40,020 bases of DNA, from NCBI GenBank assembly GCA_022710935.1, contig JAKLFY010000059.1:1-40020 (forward strand), written 5' to 3'. Shown here in pieces: positions 16,124-24,087 of the stretch (positions are counted from its first letter, which is position 1; each line of letters starts with the position of its first letter). A program made the translations under genes and the position numbers. Source of the stretch: Verrucomicrobiota bacterium. GTDB taxonomy: Bacteria; Verrucomicrobiota; Verrucomicrobiia; Limisphaerales; J093. The notes below the pieces were generated by a model that was not told the DNA's origin, ran no database searches, and worked only from the letters and a program-made list of their open reading frames with translations.

Positions 16124-16906
16124 TCACGCCTTCCACAGGATGCCCTGGAGGCTGGCGTTGGACATGGTCAGGTTGCCGGCGAACACGATCGGCACCACGA
16201 AGGCGTCCTGGTTCACAGCCCCGCGCCGCTCCAGCGGGACGAAGTTGCGGTCGGAGTGCGGACGGAAGTAGATGTAGTCCGTGTTCAGGAAGTACATCGA
16301 GTTGTCGTAGTGACCGCTGTCACCGTCGTAGATCACGCTCGCAGTGTTGTACGCGAGCGTCGAGAACCCGGCCTTCGCGTCGGTGTCGCTCGTGATCCGC
16401 TGGATCGCCTGGAGGCAGCCCCAGAAGACGGCGAACGCGCCGTCATCCGCCGTGATGAGGTCCGGCCTGTCGTTGCCTCGGCTGCACATCAGCCAGAGCT
16501 GGTTCATCTTCGGGAGCAGCGTCGAGGTCGACATCGTGCCGTCCTGGAGGGTCTGGTTCTGCCAGAACGTCCACACCGAACGGTCGATGCCGCCCACCGT
16601 GCCGCTGGTCGGGACCTTGGCGACCTGGGCCTGCAAGCCGGTGATCTGCTTGCTGCTCGTCCCGGTGCCGTCCGAGTAGATGCCGGTCGAGATGTTGTTC
16701 GCCATCGTCTTCATGGCGATCGAGATCCGCTTCTCCAGCAGGTTGATCACCGCCTCCTTGCCGGAGTTCTGCACGTCCACCTCGAGGCCGCTCGCCGTGA
16801 CCACCACCGCCGCCTGCTTCCAGGGGTACTCGGCGGCGGACATCACGTCGCTCGGGGAGATGTCCAGGGTCTCGTAGCCGGAGTAGTACTTGAAGGTTGC
16901 GTTCTC
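16124..16906 (-). CDS. Major capsid protein, exon 2 (residues 60-319)
   Basis: This is the C-terminal 260 residues of the major capsid protein, beginning ENATFKYYSGYETLDISPSD, the normal continuation of the N-terminal piece at 17802-17978. The fold is that of a phage capsid family common in podoviruses, with SAAEYPWKQAAVVVTASGLE and KEAVINLLEKRISIAMKTM. The reading frame stays open upstream through the intron as far as an ATG at 17776, but the sequence there does not resemble capsid. Removing the 895-nt group I intron joins EELEYA directly to ENATF in frame. The whole protein would be 319 residues, normal for the family, so the gene is interrupted, not broken. Confidence 0.85.
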   Translation of the reverse strand, partial: ENATFKYYSGYETLDISPSDVMSAAEYPWKQAAVVVTASGLEVDVQNSGKEAVINLLEKRISIAMKTMANNISTGIYSDGTGTSSKQITGLQAQVAKVPTSGTVGGIDRSVWTFWQNQTLQDGTMSTSTLLPKMNQLWLMCSRGNDRPDLITADDGAFAVFWGCLQAIQRITSDTDAKAGFSTLAYNTASVIYDGDSGHYDNSMYFLNTDYIYFRPHSDRNFVPLERRGAVNQDAFVVPIVFAGNLTMSNASLQGILWKA

Positions 16907-17801
16907 CGAAGTTGTTACAAACAAAGGACTTACGTCCATTGTCGGGTGGGTCTTTTCAGCCCACCTCTCCCCTTTCAGGTCTGCGTTATGGGGGAGTCCA
17001 GACTGTCGCATACGCTTGATTGCGTCCGTCACACTCAGTCGTTCACGCCGGTATGCCGCAGCAGTGACCTTGCGCCCTGTCGCCCACGCCTGGGCTTCCA
17101 AGTCGATCAGTGACGGTTTCAGTACGCCAAAGTTTGAGAACTGTAGTACAATGGAATCAAGGAGGTCTCCATGAGAAACCCGCCGCAGACTGCATCCTGC
17201 CTCGCCTGTGGTAAGAAGTTCACCTTCTACGCATCCACAACCAGCGGAAGATATTGCTCTCCAGCCTGCTACCAGGCTGACCGTTGGGGCAAGAGCCACA
17301 AGGTCACTGCCGTCTGCTCGATCTGTGGCAAATCCAGAGAGTATTACCAGTCGGAGGTTGACATCGGATGCGGAGTCACCTGTGGGAGCATCGAGTGCCG
17401 AAGCGCCACACTCCGTGATCAGGCGATATACACCTGCCAGTGGTGCGGGAGCAACTTCCAGTTTGCAGCGTCCAGACCAAGGCAGTTCTGCTCTCGTGCT
17501 TGCTACACAGAGGCGAGAAAGATCCGTGACGGATCGCATGGAAACAAGTCCGGTGCTTGGAGGGCATGGCAGCGCGATGAGTGGTTGGAAGACTCCTGCT
17601 GCCGCTGCGGAAGCACCGAGAACCTCGAGCTTGATCACATCATTCCTGTAGCCTGTAACGGCATGAGCGTCAGAAGCAATGCCCAGACACTGTGCCGCAA
17701 GTGCCACACTCGCAAGCGCGTTACGGAGGACCGTAAGATGCTTGCGAAGATTGGGAAGAAGGATCATTGATTCCATCTCAGTGTTCTCTAGCTTATGAAC
17801 T
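16907..17801 (-). ncRNA. Group I intron interrupting the major capsid gene
   Basis: It is 895 nt, read on the minus strand. The 5' exon ends in U (17802) and the intron ends in G (16907), as group I splicing requires. P1: exon AGUACGCU (17802-17809) pairs with guide GGCGUACU (17121-17128), with a U-G pair at the splice site. P3: 17110-17116 with 17026-17032. P4: 17099-17104 with 17066-17072 (one bulge). P5: 17082-17086 with 17091-17095. P7: GACUG (17036-17040) with CAGUC (17001-17005). P8: 17012-17015 with 17022-17025. J8/7 is AUGCGA. P9 hairpins: 16967-16972 with 16991-16996; 16945-16950 with 16960-16965; and GGAC-GUAA-GUCC (16926-16937). P10: GAGAAC of exon 2 with GUUCUC (17136-17141). The order of helices is canonical. 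P6 is not clear. The endonuclease gene lies in the P1 loop, antisense to the intron. Confidence 0.85.
17171..17770 (+). CDS. HNH homing endonuclease with three zinc-finger-like units, antisense in intron
   Basis: 199 residues on the plus strand, opposite to the capsid gene. Three cysteine units come first: C10-x2-C13 with C29-x3-C33; C49-x2-C52 with C67/C71 and C76; C89-x2-C92 with C107-x3-C111. An HNH domain follows: C143/C144-x-C146, ELDHIIP (His156 catalytic), Asn170, C175-x2-C178-H179. It would nick or cut intronless capsid genes near the insertion site to promote homing. A GGAGGT site lies just before the ATG, and TACAAT at 17147-17152 is a possible -10 box without a clear -35, so expression may be separate from the capsid message. 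The stop lies 31 bases from the 5' splice site. Confidence 0.9.
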   Translation: MRNPPQTASCLACGKKFTFYASTTSGRYCSPACYQADRWGKSHKVTAVCSICGKSREYYQSEVDIGCGVTCGSIECRSATLRDQAIYTCQWCGSNFQFAASRPRQFCSRACYTEARKIRDGSHGNKSGAWRAWQRDEWLEDSCCRCGSTENLELDHIIPVACNGMSVRSNAQTLCRKCHTRKRVTEDRKMLAKIGKKDH

Positions 17802-17978
17802 AGCGTACTCCAACTCTTCCACGATCGCCCGGCCTCCGGGGACGGCCCGGATCTTCCCCTTTGAGCGCAGGCGGGAGAGCAGCGCGTTGCTGTTGGACAC
17901 GTTGTCCGCGAGTTCCTTGTTCCGGTGCAGCAGAGTCGTTGTGACGATCTCTGTGTACGTCGTGTTCGGGGATGCCAT
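17802..17978 (-). CDS. Major capsid protein, exon 1 (residues 1-59)
   Basis: It encodes the typical capsid N-terminus: MASPNTTYTEIVTTTLLHRN, then KELADNVSNSNALLSRL and IVEELEYA. A GAGGTG site precedes the ATG at 17978, 10 bases after the scaffold stop. Without splicing the frame would add Ser-Ser and stop at 17793, giving a useless 61-residue fragment. With splicing residue 59 (Ala) is followed by Glu60 of exon 2. Confidence 0.85.
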
Positions 17979-17988
17979 CGTTCACCTC

Positions 17989-19005
17989 TCAGAGTGTTTT
18001 CGGTTGTTCGTGCGCCTTGTCCCAGGCTGCGGCCAAATCGTCGCGCAGCGTCTTCTCGGCCTTGGTCCGCTCCTCTGCCGCAGTGGATGACCCCCGCACC
18101 TTGGCGTTCACCGCACGACGCGCCTTCTTCGCAGACGCCTTCTCGGCCTCGATCCGCTTCTTCTCCTCGGCGGATCGGTCGCGGGCGAGAGCCCGCTGCC
18201 GGACGGTCGGGTCCGCGTAGACGGCCTGGTCGTACAGGCTCGCCAGGTCTGGGATGTTCTCCCCGCGTGCGACGTACCCTTCGGCGATCCGGGTCATGGC
18301 GGGCTCGACCTCTTCGAAGAACTCATGGTCCTTCTTGAAGTCCTCGATCTGCTTCTCGAACGCCATCACCCGCGCCTGAAGCGCCATCCGCTCGCGGTTC
18401 GCCATCTCCTGCCGAATCGAGCGCACCTCCGCAACTGCCGCACTCTCCTCCGGCCTGGGCTCCGCAGCCGTGCTCTTGCCCAGGTCGATCCCATAGGTGT
18501 CCGCGATGAACCGGATGGCTTCGTACGGCTTCTCCTGGAGCATCTTGTGCGCTCCAACGAGTCGGCGAATCGCATCGGCCTCGCTGACCCCAAAATACTG
18601 CATCTCCGGTCGGGCAGGCTCCAGTGCACGCCGAATCTCCGCCACCTCTTGGAGCTTCCGCGTGTAGTGGGCCTGAAACTTCTTGTCCTTGCTGATCAGG
18701 AACTCCTGCGCCTCCTTCGGCATCTTGCCGAAAGCGGCTTTGTCCTCGTTCGTCCAGTGCTCGAGTGGCTGTAGATCACCGGCCTCCCACGGTGTCTTCT
18801 CCTCCGTCTCAGGTTCCGGGGCCTCTTCTGGCTCCGGCTCAGGCTCAGAGGCTTCCGGGGGCTGTTCTGACGGCTCTGGAGGAGTCTCTTCGGCCTCTTC
18901 CTCTTTGAGTTCCTCCTCCTCGGCCTCCTTCTCTGCCGTGAGCTTGTCCCACTGCTCGGACATTGTGTCGCGCAACGTGTCGTGGATCGTCTTCTCCTCG
19001 CTCAT
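17989..19005 (-). CDS. Scaffolding protein
   Basis: 338 residues, highly charged. The N-terminal 75 residues are Glu/Pro-rich and probably disordered. The rest is nearly all helix (about 85-240, with ALQARVMAFEKQIEDFKKDH). The C-terminus is a basic helical tail (about 285-338: EKKRIEAEKASAKKARRAV) that would contact the capsid protein. Place between portal and capsid plus composition make this a standard call. GGAGGGCGAG site before the ATG. Confidence 0.75.
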   Translation of the reverse strand: MSEEKTIHDTLRDTMSEQWDKLTAEKEAEEEELKEEEAEETPPEPSEQPPEASEPEPEPEEAPEPETEEKTPWEAGDLQPLEHWTNEDKAAFGKMPKEAQEFLISKDKKFQAHYTRKLQEVAEIRRALEPARPEMQYFGVSEADAIRRLVGAHKMLQEKPYEAIRFIADTYGIDLGKSTAAEPRPEESAAVAEVRSIRQEMANRERMALQARVMAFEKQIEDFKKDHEFFEEVEPAMTRIAEGYVARGENIPDLASLYDQAVYADPTVRQRALARDRSAEEKKRIEAEKASAKKARRAVNAKVRGSSTAAEERTKAEKTLRDDLAAAWDKAHEQPKTL

Positions 19006-19008
19006 GGT

Positions 19009-19266
19009 CTACTCGCCCTCCTTTAGACGTTCCTTCAGCCACTTCGGCGCCTCGTTCCCCACCTCGATCATCCCGTGAGCCTTCAAAAGGTCACGGTGAT
19101 GTGACCTGGATGTGACCCACGAACCGTCGATTCCGACCGCCTGGTACGGCTGGATGTCGGGTATGATCATCGGCCCGTCCGTGGACGACAGCGCGTTCCT
19201 CGGGCGTAGTCGCTCACCCGTGATCTCGACCACTTTCCCGTCCCGAAACGCCCAAACGCGCCTCAT
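19009..19266 (-). CDS. Conserved small protein between portal and scaffold
   Basis: 85 residues. It has RRVWAFRDGKVVEI at the N-terminus, then PMIIPDIQPYQ, and RSHHRDLLKAHGMIEVGNEA, a pattern I associate with small proteins found between portal and scaffold genes in several podoviruses. Its ATG overlaps the portal stop (ATGA). No function is known to me; it may help portal or head assembly. Confidence 0.65.
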   Translation of the reverse strand: MRRVWAFRDGKVVEITGERLRPRNALSSTDGPMIIPDIQPYQAVGIDGSWVTSRSHHRDLLKAHGMIEVGNEAPKWLKERLKEGE

Positions 19267-21215
19267 TGCACCCTCTCATTGCCCCCGGAAGCGTTGATCC
19301 GCGCCGTGTCGCGGTTGATCAGAGCCTCGATATGCTTCTGCTCGATCTTTTTGGACTCGATCTGCCCCGTCTGCATGAGCTTCGCCTGCTCGAGCACCAA
19401 CTTCTGGGCCTCCAGCGCCTGCTCACCCTCAATCTTCATGCGCTCCAGCTCCAGTTTCTGCTGCTCGATCTGCATCTTCATCGCGTCAGCCGCTGCGTTC
19501 GGGTCCTGCTGCTGCTGCGGAGGCTGCGACCCCATCTGCTGCAGCCGCTCCTCCAGCTCCTCACCCACCCGGAAGCGCCGCGCCGCGAAGAGGATGATCT
19601 CCTTCGCGATGTCCGGCGTCATCATCCCGCCGGCAACCGCCTGCGTTGCCGCCGACATGAACCCGCTCAGACCTTGCAGGAACTCCGCGAGGTCAGCCTT
19701 CTCCCGGTCCTCGTCCCGCGCGATGGTGGAGTCAGTCTCCACCTCGATCCTGAAGCCCCGCATCAGGTCATCGCGCAGCAACTGCGACACCTGCTCCATC
19801 CCCTGCCCCTCGGCCAGCCCGCTCTGCACCCCGGTGATCATCATCAGCGTCTTCGCGTCGAAGTGCTCCGCGATCACCTCCGCCATGATCGCCAGCGTGT
19901 CGCGGGCGAACTTCTCCACGTTGCGCTGCTTCTCGCCCAGCCGCCCCGTCGCGTACCCGGCCCGCGCCTCAGCCGCACCCTTCGTTTCACGTGGAACAGC
20001 CACCCCGCGCAGGATGTCCACGATGCCGGTGACCTCGTAGATCATCTGCATCGTCTTCTCGCGCTGGATCGACAACCCCTCGATCACACCCGCGATGTTC
20101 TCCCACGGCAACCACGTGATCGCTCCGTTCACCCCCCCGGCCTGAATCAGCGAAGCGTAGTTCTCGCACGGGATCATCTCGTTCTCGACCCCGCGCACGA
20201 GCTTCGACACGGCGTCCTTCACGTTCGCGTCGTACAGACCCACCGCACGCAGCACGCTCGTCAGCTTGGTGATCCTGTCCGTGAGGACGTTCACCTCCGC
20301 CGCCTGCCGCTCGTACATCTTGTACTCGGGGATGGGCTCGAGCGATCCCGTCGTCTCGAGCATGTACAGCGGCTTGGGGCAGGGGAAGAACTGCTCAAGC
20401 TCCAGCGGGTCCTCAAGCGGCTCCTCGAGGAACTTGTCGTACCCCTCGGCCACCTTGTAGACCTTGCGCGTGCGCTTGTTCCAGAACTCCCACACCCGCG
20501 CACAGTCACGCCGCTCGTACTGGTCGCGGTACTCGTACGCATCGTCCCGCTCGATCTCGCTGACCAGCGGCACGTCGTCCGCGATCCGCGCCCCGAACTG
20601 CTCCTCGAGGTCGTGCCTCGTCAGGTCGTGCCCACGCGCCACCCACCACACGTCCTCCCAGCAGCGCCCGTCCGAGTGGAAGAAGTCCTTCCAGTACACG
20701 TGCTCGACGTACACCTGCTCGTACGCCTTGCGCTCCGCCATCACCGGCTCGCCCTCGTCGTCGATGCGCTCCGTGTACTCCTCGAACTCGGCGTCGTACA
20801 CCACCCACACCTGGCCGCGACCCGGCAGCAGGAAGTCACTCACCGCCCGCCGCATCGCCGGCGTGTACTCGTGCCCCTCGCACTCCATGAAGTAATCCAG
20901 CGCCCGCTCCATCACCTCCGCCGCCACTCTTGCCGGTGGGTCTGGCTCGAGGAAACGTCTCCTCACGATGGGCTTCGGCGTGTTCGAGTAGATGAAGGGG
21001 CGCTGGGTCTCTATGTTCGCCCACAGGATGTTGAACCTGTCACTCGCCGGGTTGACCCCGTCGCCCTCCCCACGATAGAGGCTGATCACCTTCTCCCCGC
21101 GATCCATCCACGACTCCATCCGTCGCTGCGCGGCGGACAACTCGTTCAGGATCACCTCGACATCGTCCCCTCCTGGAGCCTCTTCCTCGACCATCTCTTT
21201 CGTGGGCTCGGCCAT
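19263..21215 (-). CDS. Portal protein
   Basis: 650 residues from the ATG at 21215, which shares bases with the stop of the micro-ORF before it (TGATG); a GTG one codon upstream is possible. Features include RFNILWANIETQRPFIYSNTPKP (a portal hallmark, about 60-82), an acidic wing region, and a long helical C-terminus rich in Gln (about 560-640) like the barrel of P22-type portals. It forms the dodecameric DNA gate and binds the terminase and adaptor. Confidence 0.85.
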   Translation of the reverse strand: MAEPTKEMVEEEAPGGDDVEVILNELSAAQRRMESWMDRGEKVISLYRGEGDGVNPASDRFNILWANIETQRPFIYSNTPKPIVRRRFLEPDPPARVAAEVMERALDYFMECEGHEYTPAMRRAVSDFLLPGRGQVWVVYDAEFEEYTERIDDEGEPVMAERKAYEQVYVEHVYWKDFFHSDGRCWEDVWWVARGHDLTRHDLEEQFGARIADDVPLVSEIERDDAYEYRDQYERRDCARVWEFWNKRTRKVYKVAEGYDKFLEEPLEDPLELEQFFPCPKPLYMLETTGSLEPIPEYKMYERQAAEVNVLTDRITKLTSVLRAVGLYDANVKDAVSKLVRGVENEMIPCENYASLIQAGGVNGAITWLPWENIAGVIEGLSIQREKTMQMIYEVTGIVDILRGVAVPRETKGAAEARAGYATGRLGEKQRNVEKFARDTLAIMAEVIAEHFDAKTLMMITGVQSGLAEGQGMEQVSQLLRDDLMRGFRIEVETDSTIARDEDREKADLAEFLQGLSGFMSAATQAVAGGMMTPDIAKEIILFAARRFRVGEELEERLQQMGSQPPQQQQDPNAAADAMKMQIEQQKLELERMKIEGEQALEAQKLVLEQAKLMQTGQIESKKIEQKHIEALINRDTARINASGGNERVQ

Positions 21216-21265
21216 CACTTCCTCCGTCCGCCGCGCTTCTTCTTCTTACCGCCGCCACATGGCAT
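21215..21265 (-). CDS. 16-codon basic micro-ORF coupled to the portal gene
   Basis: ATG at 21265 preceded by a strong GGAGGTGAG site. It encodes 16 residues, MPCGGG, four Lys, then RGGRRK, and the stop overlaps the portal ATG as TGATG. It fills the only gap between the beta-helix gene and portal. Either it is translated to couple ribosomes to the portal, or the basic peptide has its own role, for example binding DNA or head proteins. Confidence 0.5.
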   Translation of the reverse strand: MPCGGGKKKKRGGRRK

Positions 21266-21268
21266 GAC

Positions 21269-23521
21269 TCACCTCCATCCATGATGCCGACTGAGCATGT
21301 GTAACCATCGCGAATGCCGCGCAAGTTCTCCCTGTGCGCTCACATATGCGCCGAGGTCCCACAATCTGCTCTGATTCACGGTCCTGACGCCATCGGGCCA
21401 GCTACTAGCCTTGTGCAGTCCGGCCCTGTAGTCATCTCCGAGATCCACGCCAGCACCGAGGCAGGGGGAGATCTTCTGCAACCAGAACTTGCCGTTTGCT
21501 GGATCTTCAAGCAGCGGGTCAGTGTCAAGTGAGTGTTCGTCCTGCCCGAAGGTCGCGAAGTGCGTTGCAAGCGTGTAACTCGGGTATGTGCCTGAGCCAC
21601 GCTGGATGATGTTTCCGCCGCTCACGTCGTAGCAGTTGTAGTCACACTCGAACCCGGTGAAGCTCGAACTCTGAATCCAGATCGGCACTTGGTCAGTGTT
21701 GAGAAGGATGTTGTTCTTGATTTTTAGTCCTTGCGCGGTCGCGATGGTCGCCCCGCCATCCACCCGGATCGCGTTATTCGCGAAGCCACCCCCATCGAGG
21801 ACGTTGCCATAGATCAGGGTGCCACTACTGGCCGTGGCGCCAGAATCACCGATCAGGATGAGGAAATCGCTGGTGTTCGAGGTCCGCGTCTTGTAGATCA
21901 CGTTCGAGTAGATTTCGTTGTTCTGGCTGTCGTTCCAGATCATGATCTCGGCGGCGTAGGCGTCGTCATCCCTGACGTTGTCGTAGATCAGGTTGTGATG
22001 GACCGTGTTGCTCGCGGCCCCGATTTCAAGGAGAATGCCGTCCCAATTGTTGTCGTAGAACTTGTTCTCGTAGATGTCGTTGCCATCGGTCCCGACATCG
22101 AGATCAATCCCTTGGAGATCGTTCGAGTACGAGTAGTTGTTCCTGACGACGGAGTTATCGCACCACTGGAGCTTGATGCCGTAACCGTCGAACTCGTTGC
22201 CCTCATTCCATGTCAACACCCTGCTGTGATGAGACGTACAGCGCGATACCGTGTGCCCGGTGGCCCGATTATCTTCGGCGGCACCGCTGAACTGAATGTT
22301 ATGCGAACCGTTGTAGCTTGCGGTGCAACTGTCGATCGTACAGGAGGTGCATCCTGAGGCAAAAGCGATGCCGTTCGCATTGTTCCAGTGCGCCTCGCAG
22401 TTCTGCACGACCGAGCCGGTCGACAGGTACGCCGTGAACCCCCCCTGATAGTCCCCGCCCCATCCGTGCCGGAACTCCAGACCGTCTACGACAATGTAGT
22501 CCTTGTCGTAGACATAGAAGCAGGCGTGCTGACTCGCCTCGATCACAGCACCGGACGTATCCGGGTCACCGCTGTTGTCACGAACGTAGATCGTGTCGAA
22601 CCCGAGCGAGTCGTTATCGCCGTAGCCCCACTCGTGATCCGCCAGCGCACCCAGCGTACCGCCGGTCAGACTGACATCATCGAGAAACACAAGCCCAACG
22701 CCGGGATCAACAAGACTCGGATTCGATGGGACCAGTTCACCGTAGTTGACCCACGTCGTCTCAGAGCTTCCGGCCTCGACCTGAAACCCGTCAAGCCATG
22801 TGACGGTGTTGGTCTGCGCCTCAAAATGGATCTTGACGCCAGTGTCACCAACCCCAGTCGTGAAGTGAAGATGCACTCTAGTCCATGCACCGCCGGTCGG
22901 GTGCCCAGCCGAGACAGCCGCTATCTCGTTGTTATCCTGGTCGTACACGTAAACGTAGTCATTCGCAAGGGTGTCGGTTGGGCGCACGTAGAAGCTGACG
23001 GTGTAAGCCGTCGAGGCTTGCACGATCGTCTTAGCGTCTGATCGCACCGCCCACCACTGATCGTTAGGAGTCACCTTGAGGCTGTGTGAACCCTCCCAAA
23101 ACTGATCGGTCCCCCACGAGATAGCGCAACTCGCCTGCGCATTCCAGTCGTCGACGCTGGTTTCCACGTCTGCGTTGGTCCACAGGTTTTTTTCTGCGCC
23201 GAGAGCGCAGTAGTATTCGTTGGTCCCTGACGCTGATGCCAACCAATCATACGTGCCATCTGTCAGATCCAACGATCCCTTCAACACAGGAGACCCACTG
23301 CCGGGATAGGTGATCGGGTTGCCGACACTACCGCCAGATGGCACCGTAAGCCTAGTGCCACGATACACACCACCAGCATCCGAGACGATGATGGTGTCTC
23401 CAGCGGCGAACGTCTCCGCGTTGTGAACCGTGACGTTCATGCTCGTCTCGGGCGCGGAGTCGCTCGTCGCCGCTTCCTTGTTGGCCGCCGTGCCGTCAGC
23501 GCGAATGTAATATGTGCTCAC
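21269..23521 (-). CDS. Right-handed beta-helix protein with carbohydrate-binding-like domain
   Basis: 750 residues, GTG start overlapping the upstream stop. Residues about 1-100 resemble the start of secreted beta-helix enzymes (YYIRADGTAANKEAATSDSA). Residues about 110-255 form a jelly-roll carbohydrate-binding-like module (ending WLDGFQVEAGSSETTWVNYG). From about 330 to 640 there are parallel beta-helix rungs (NGIAFASGCTSCTIDSCTAS, NNYSYSNDLQGIDLD, and NxI/NxV turns). It may bind or cut host polysaccharide like a tailspike. Unusually it lies between terminase and portal, not with the fibres. No signal peptide. Catalytic residues cannot be assigned. Confidence 0.7.
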   Translation of the reverse strand: MSTYYIRADGTAANKEAATSDSAPETSMNVTVHNAETFAAGDTIIVSDAGGVYRGTRLTVPSGGSVGNPITYPGSGSPVLKGSLDLTDGTYDWLASASGTNEYYCALGAEKNLWTNADVETSVDDWNAQASCAISWGTDQFWEGSHSLKVTPNDQWWAVRSDAKTIVQASTAYTVSFYVRPTDTLANDYVYVYDQDNNEIAAVSAGHPTGGAWTRVHLHFTTGVGDTGVKIHFEAQTNTVTWLDGFQVEAGSSETTWVNYGELVPSNPSLVDPGVGLVFLDDVSLTGGTLGALADHEWGYGDNDSLGFDTIYVRDNSGDPDTSGAVIEASQHACFYVYDKDYIVVDGLEFRHGWGGDYQGGFTAYLSTGSVVQNCEAHWNNANGIAFASGCTSCTIDSCTASYNGSHNIQFSGAAEDNRATGHTVSRCTSHHSRVLTWNEGNEFDGYGIKLQWCDNSVVRNNYSYSNDLQGIDLDVGTDGNDIYENKFYDNNWDGILLEIGAASNTVHHNLIYDNVRDDDAYAAEIMIWNDSQNNEIYSNVIYKTRTSNTSDFLILIGDSGATASSGTLIYGNVLDGGGFANNAIRVDGGATIATAQGLKIKNNILLNTDQVPIWIQSSSFTGFECDYNCYDVSGGNIIQRGSGTYPSYTLATHFATFGQDEHSLDTDPLLEDPANGKFWLQKISPCLGAGVDLGDDYRAGLHKASSWPDGVRTVNQSRLWDLGAYVSAQGELARHSRWLHMLSRHHGWR

Positions 23522-23748
23522 TCGGCACCGCCCTCGAGCTTCCGCAGCCGCTCATCAAGGCCATCGAACCGCGCCCGGATCTCCTGACGGATCGTCGCGA
23601 CCTGACGACGGAACGGCTCCTCATTCTCCGCGTAGGCCCGCGTCGCCGTCTCTGCCGAGCGGATGATCTCAGCCATCGCATCCGTGAATCCGCTCACGAC
23701 GCTCTCAAGGGCCGTCAGGCGCTTGTCAAGAGCTTGGGTCGAGGCCAT
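23518..23748 (-). CDS. Small coiled-coil protein
   Basis: 76 residues, almost entirely helical with heptads (LDKRLTALESVVSGF; RQVATIRQEIRARFDGLDER). Start and stop overlap the neighbours (TGATG upstream, TCA shared with the next GTG). It may trimerise or help assembly of the beta-helix protein encoded next; that is inference. Confidence 0.55.
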   Translation of the reverse strand: MASTQALDKRLTALESVVSGFTDAMAEIIRSAETATRAYAENEEPFRRQVATIRQEIRARFDGLDERLRKLEGGAE

Positions 23749-24068
23749 CAGAATGCCCGCCAGATCGGGTAGATAGTTCTATCAGACGCCTCACCGGAAC
23801 CCGTACCGATCTTCAGGTAGTTCACCCCGGCGAACCACATTGGGTCGAGCATGGCGATCGTCGAGGACGTGATGGTGACCTCTAGTAACACGCTGTCCCA
23901 CCAGATGGGGTAGAAGTTCGTCCCGTCCCTTGAGCCCTGGAAGTTGATGCTCGTACTCGTCATGGTCGGGATGACCAGCCCACAGAGGTCCTTTTCCCTC
24001 TTATCGACGGCATCCGACAGGTTGTCATCCTCGCTCTGGTCGATGAAGAAGTACAGATCTGATGCCAT
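23748..24068 (-). CDS. Small virion-associated protein
   Basis: 106 residues, beta-rich (GLVIPTMTSTSINFQGSRDG, LLEVTITSSTIAMLDPMWFA, and the end TIYPIWRAF). The pattern SINFQGSxDGxNFYPI is frequent in small phage virion proteins. GGAGGACG site before the ATG. It lies between terminase and the beta-helix gene. Probably a head or fibre-associated protein. Confidence 0.55.
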   Translation of the reverse strand: MASDLYFFIDQSEDDNLSDAVDKREKDLCGLVIPTMTSTSINFQGSRDGTNFYPIWWDSVLLEVTITSSTIAMLDPMWFAGVNYLKIGTGSGEASDRTIYPIWRAF

Positions 24069-24087
24069 CTTCGTCCTCCGATTTTGA

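Noticed and set aside
16124-17776. A single 550-residue capsid gene
   Set aside because: Only residues encoded by 16124-16906 resemble capsid; the N-terminus is at 17802-17978, and the rest is intron antisense to an HNH gene.
16907-17801. Intein or group II intron
   Set aside because: The frame from exon 1 stops two codons into the insert, so no protein splicing. There is no GUGYG 5' end or domain V-like hairpin, while the group I helices fit.
19266-21284. 672-codon plus-strand ORF opposite the portal gene
   Set aside because: Shadow of the portal gene: His/Leu/Arg-rich translation caused by GC-rich codons.
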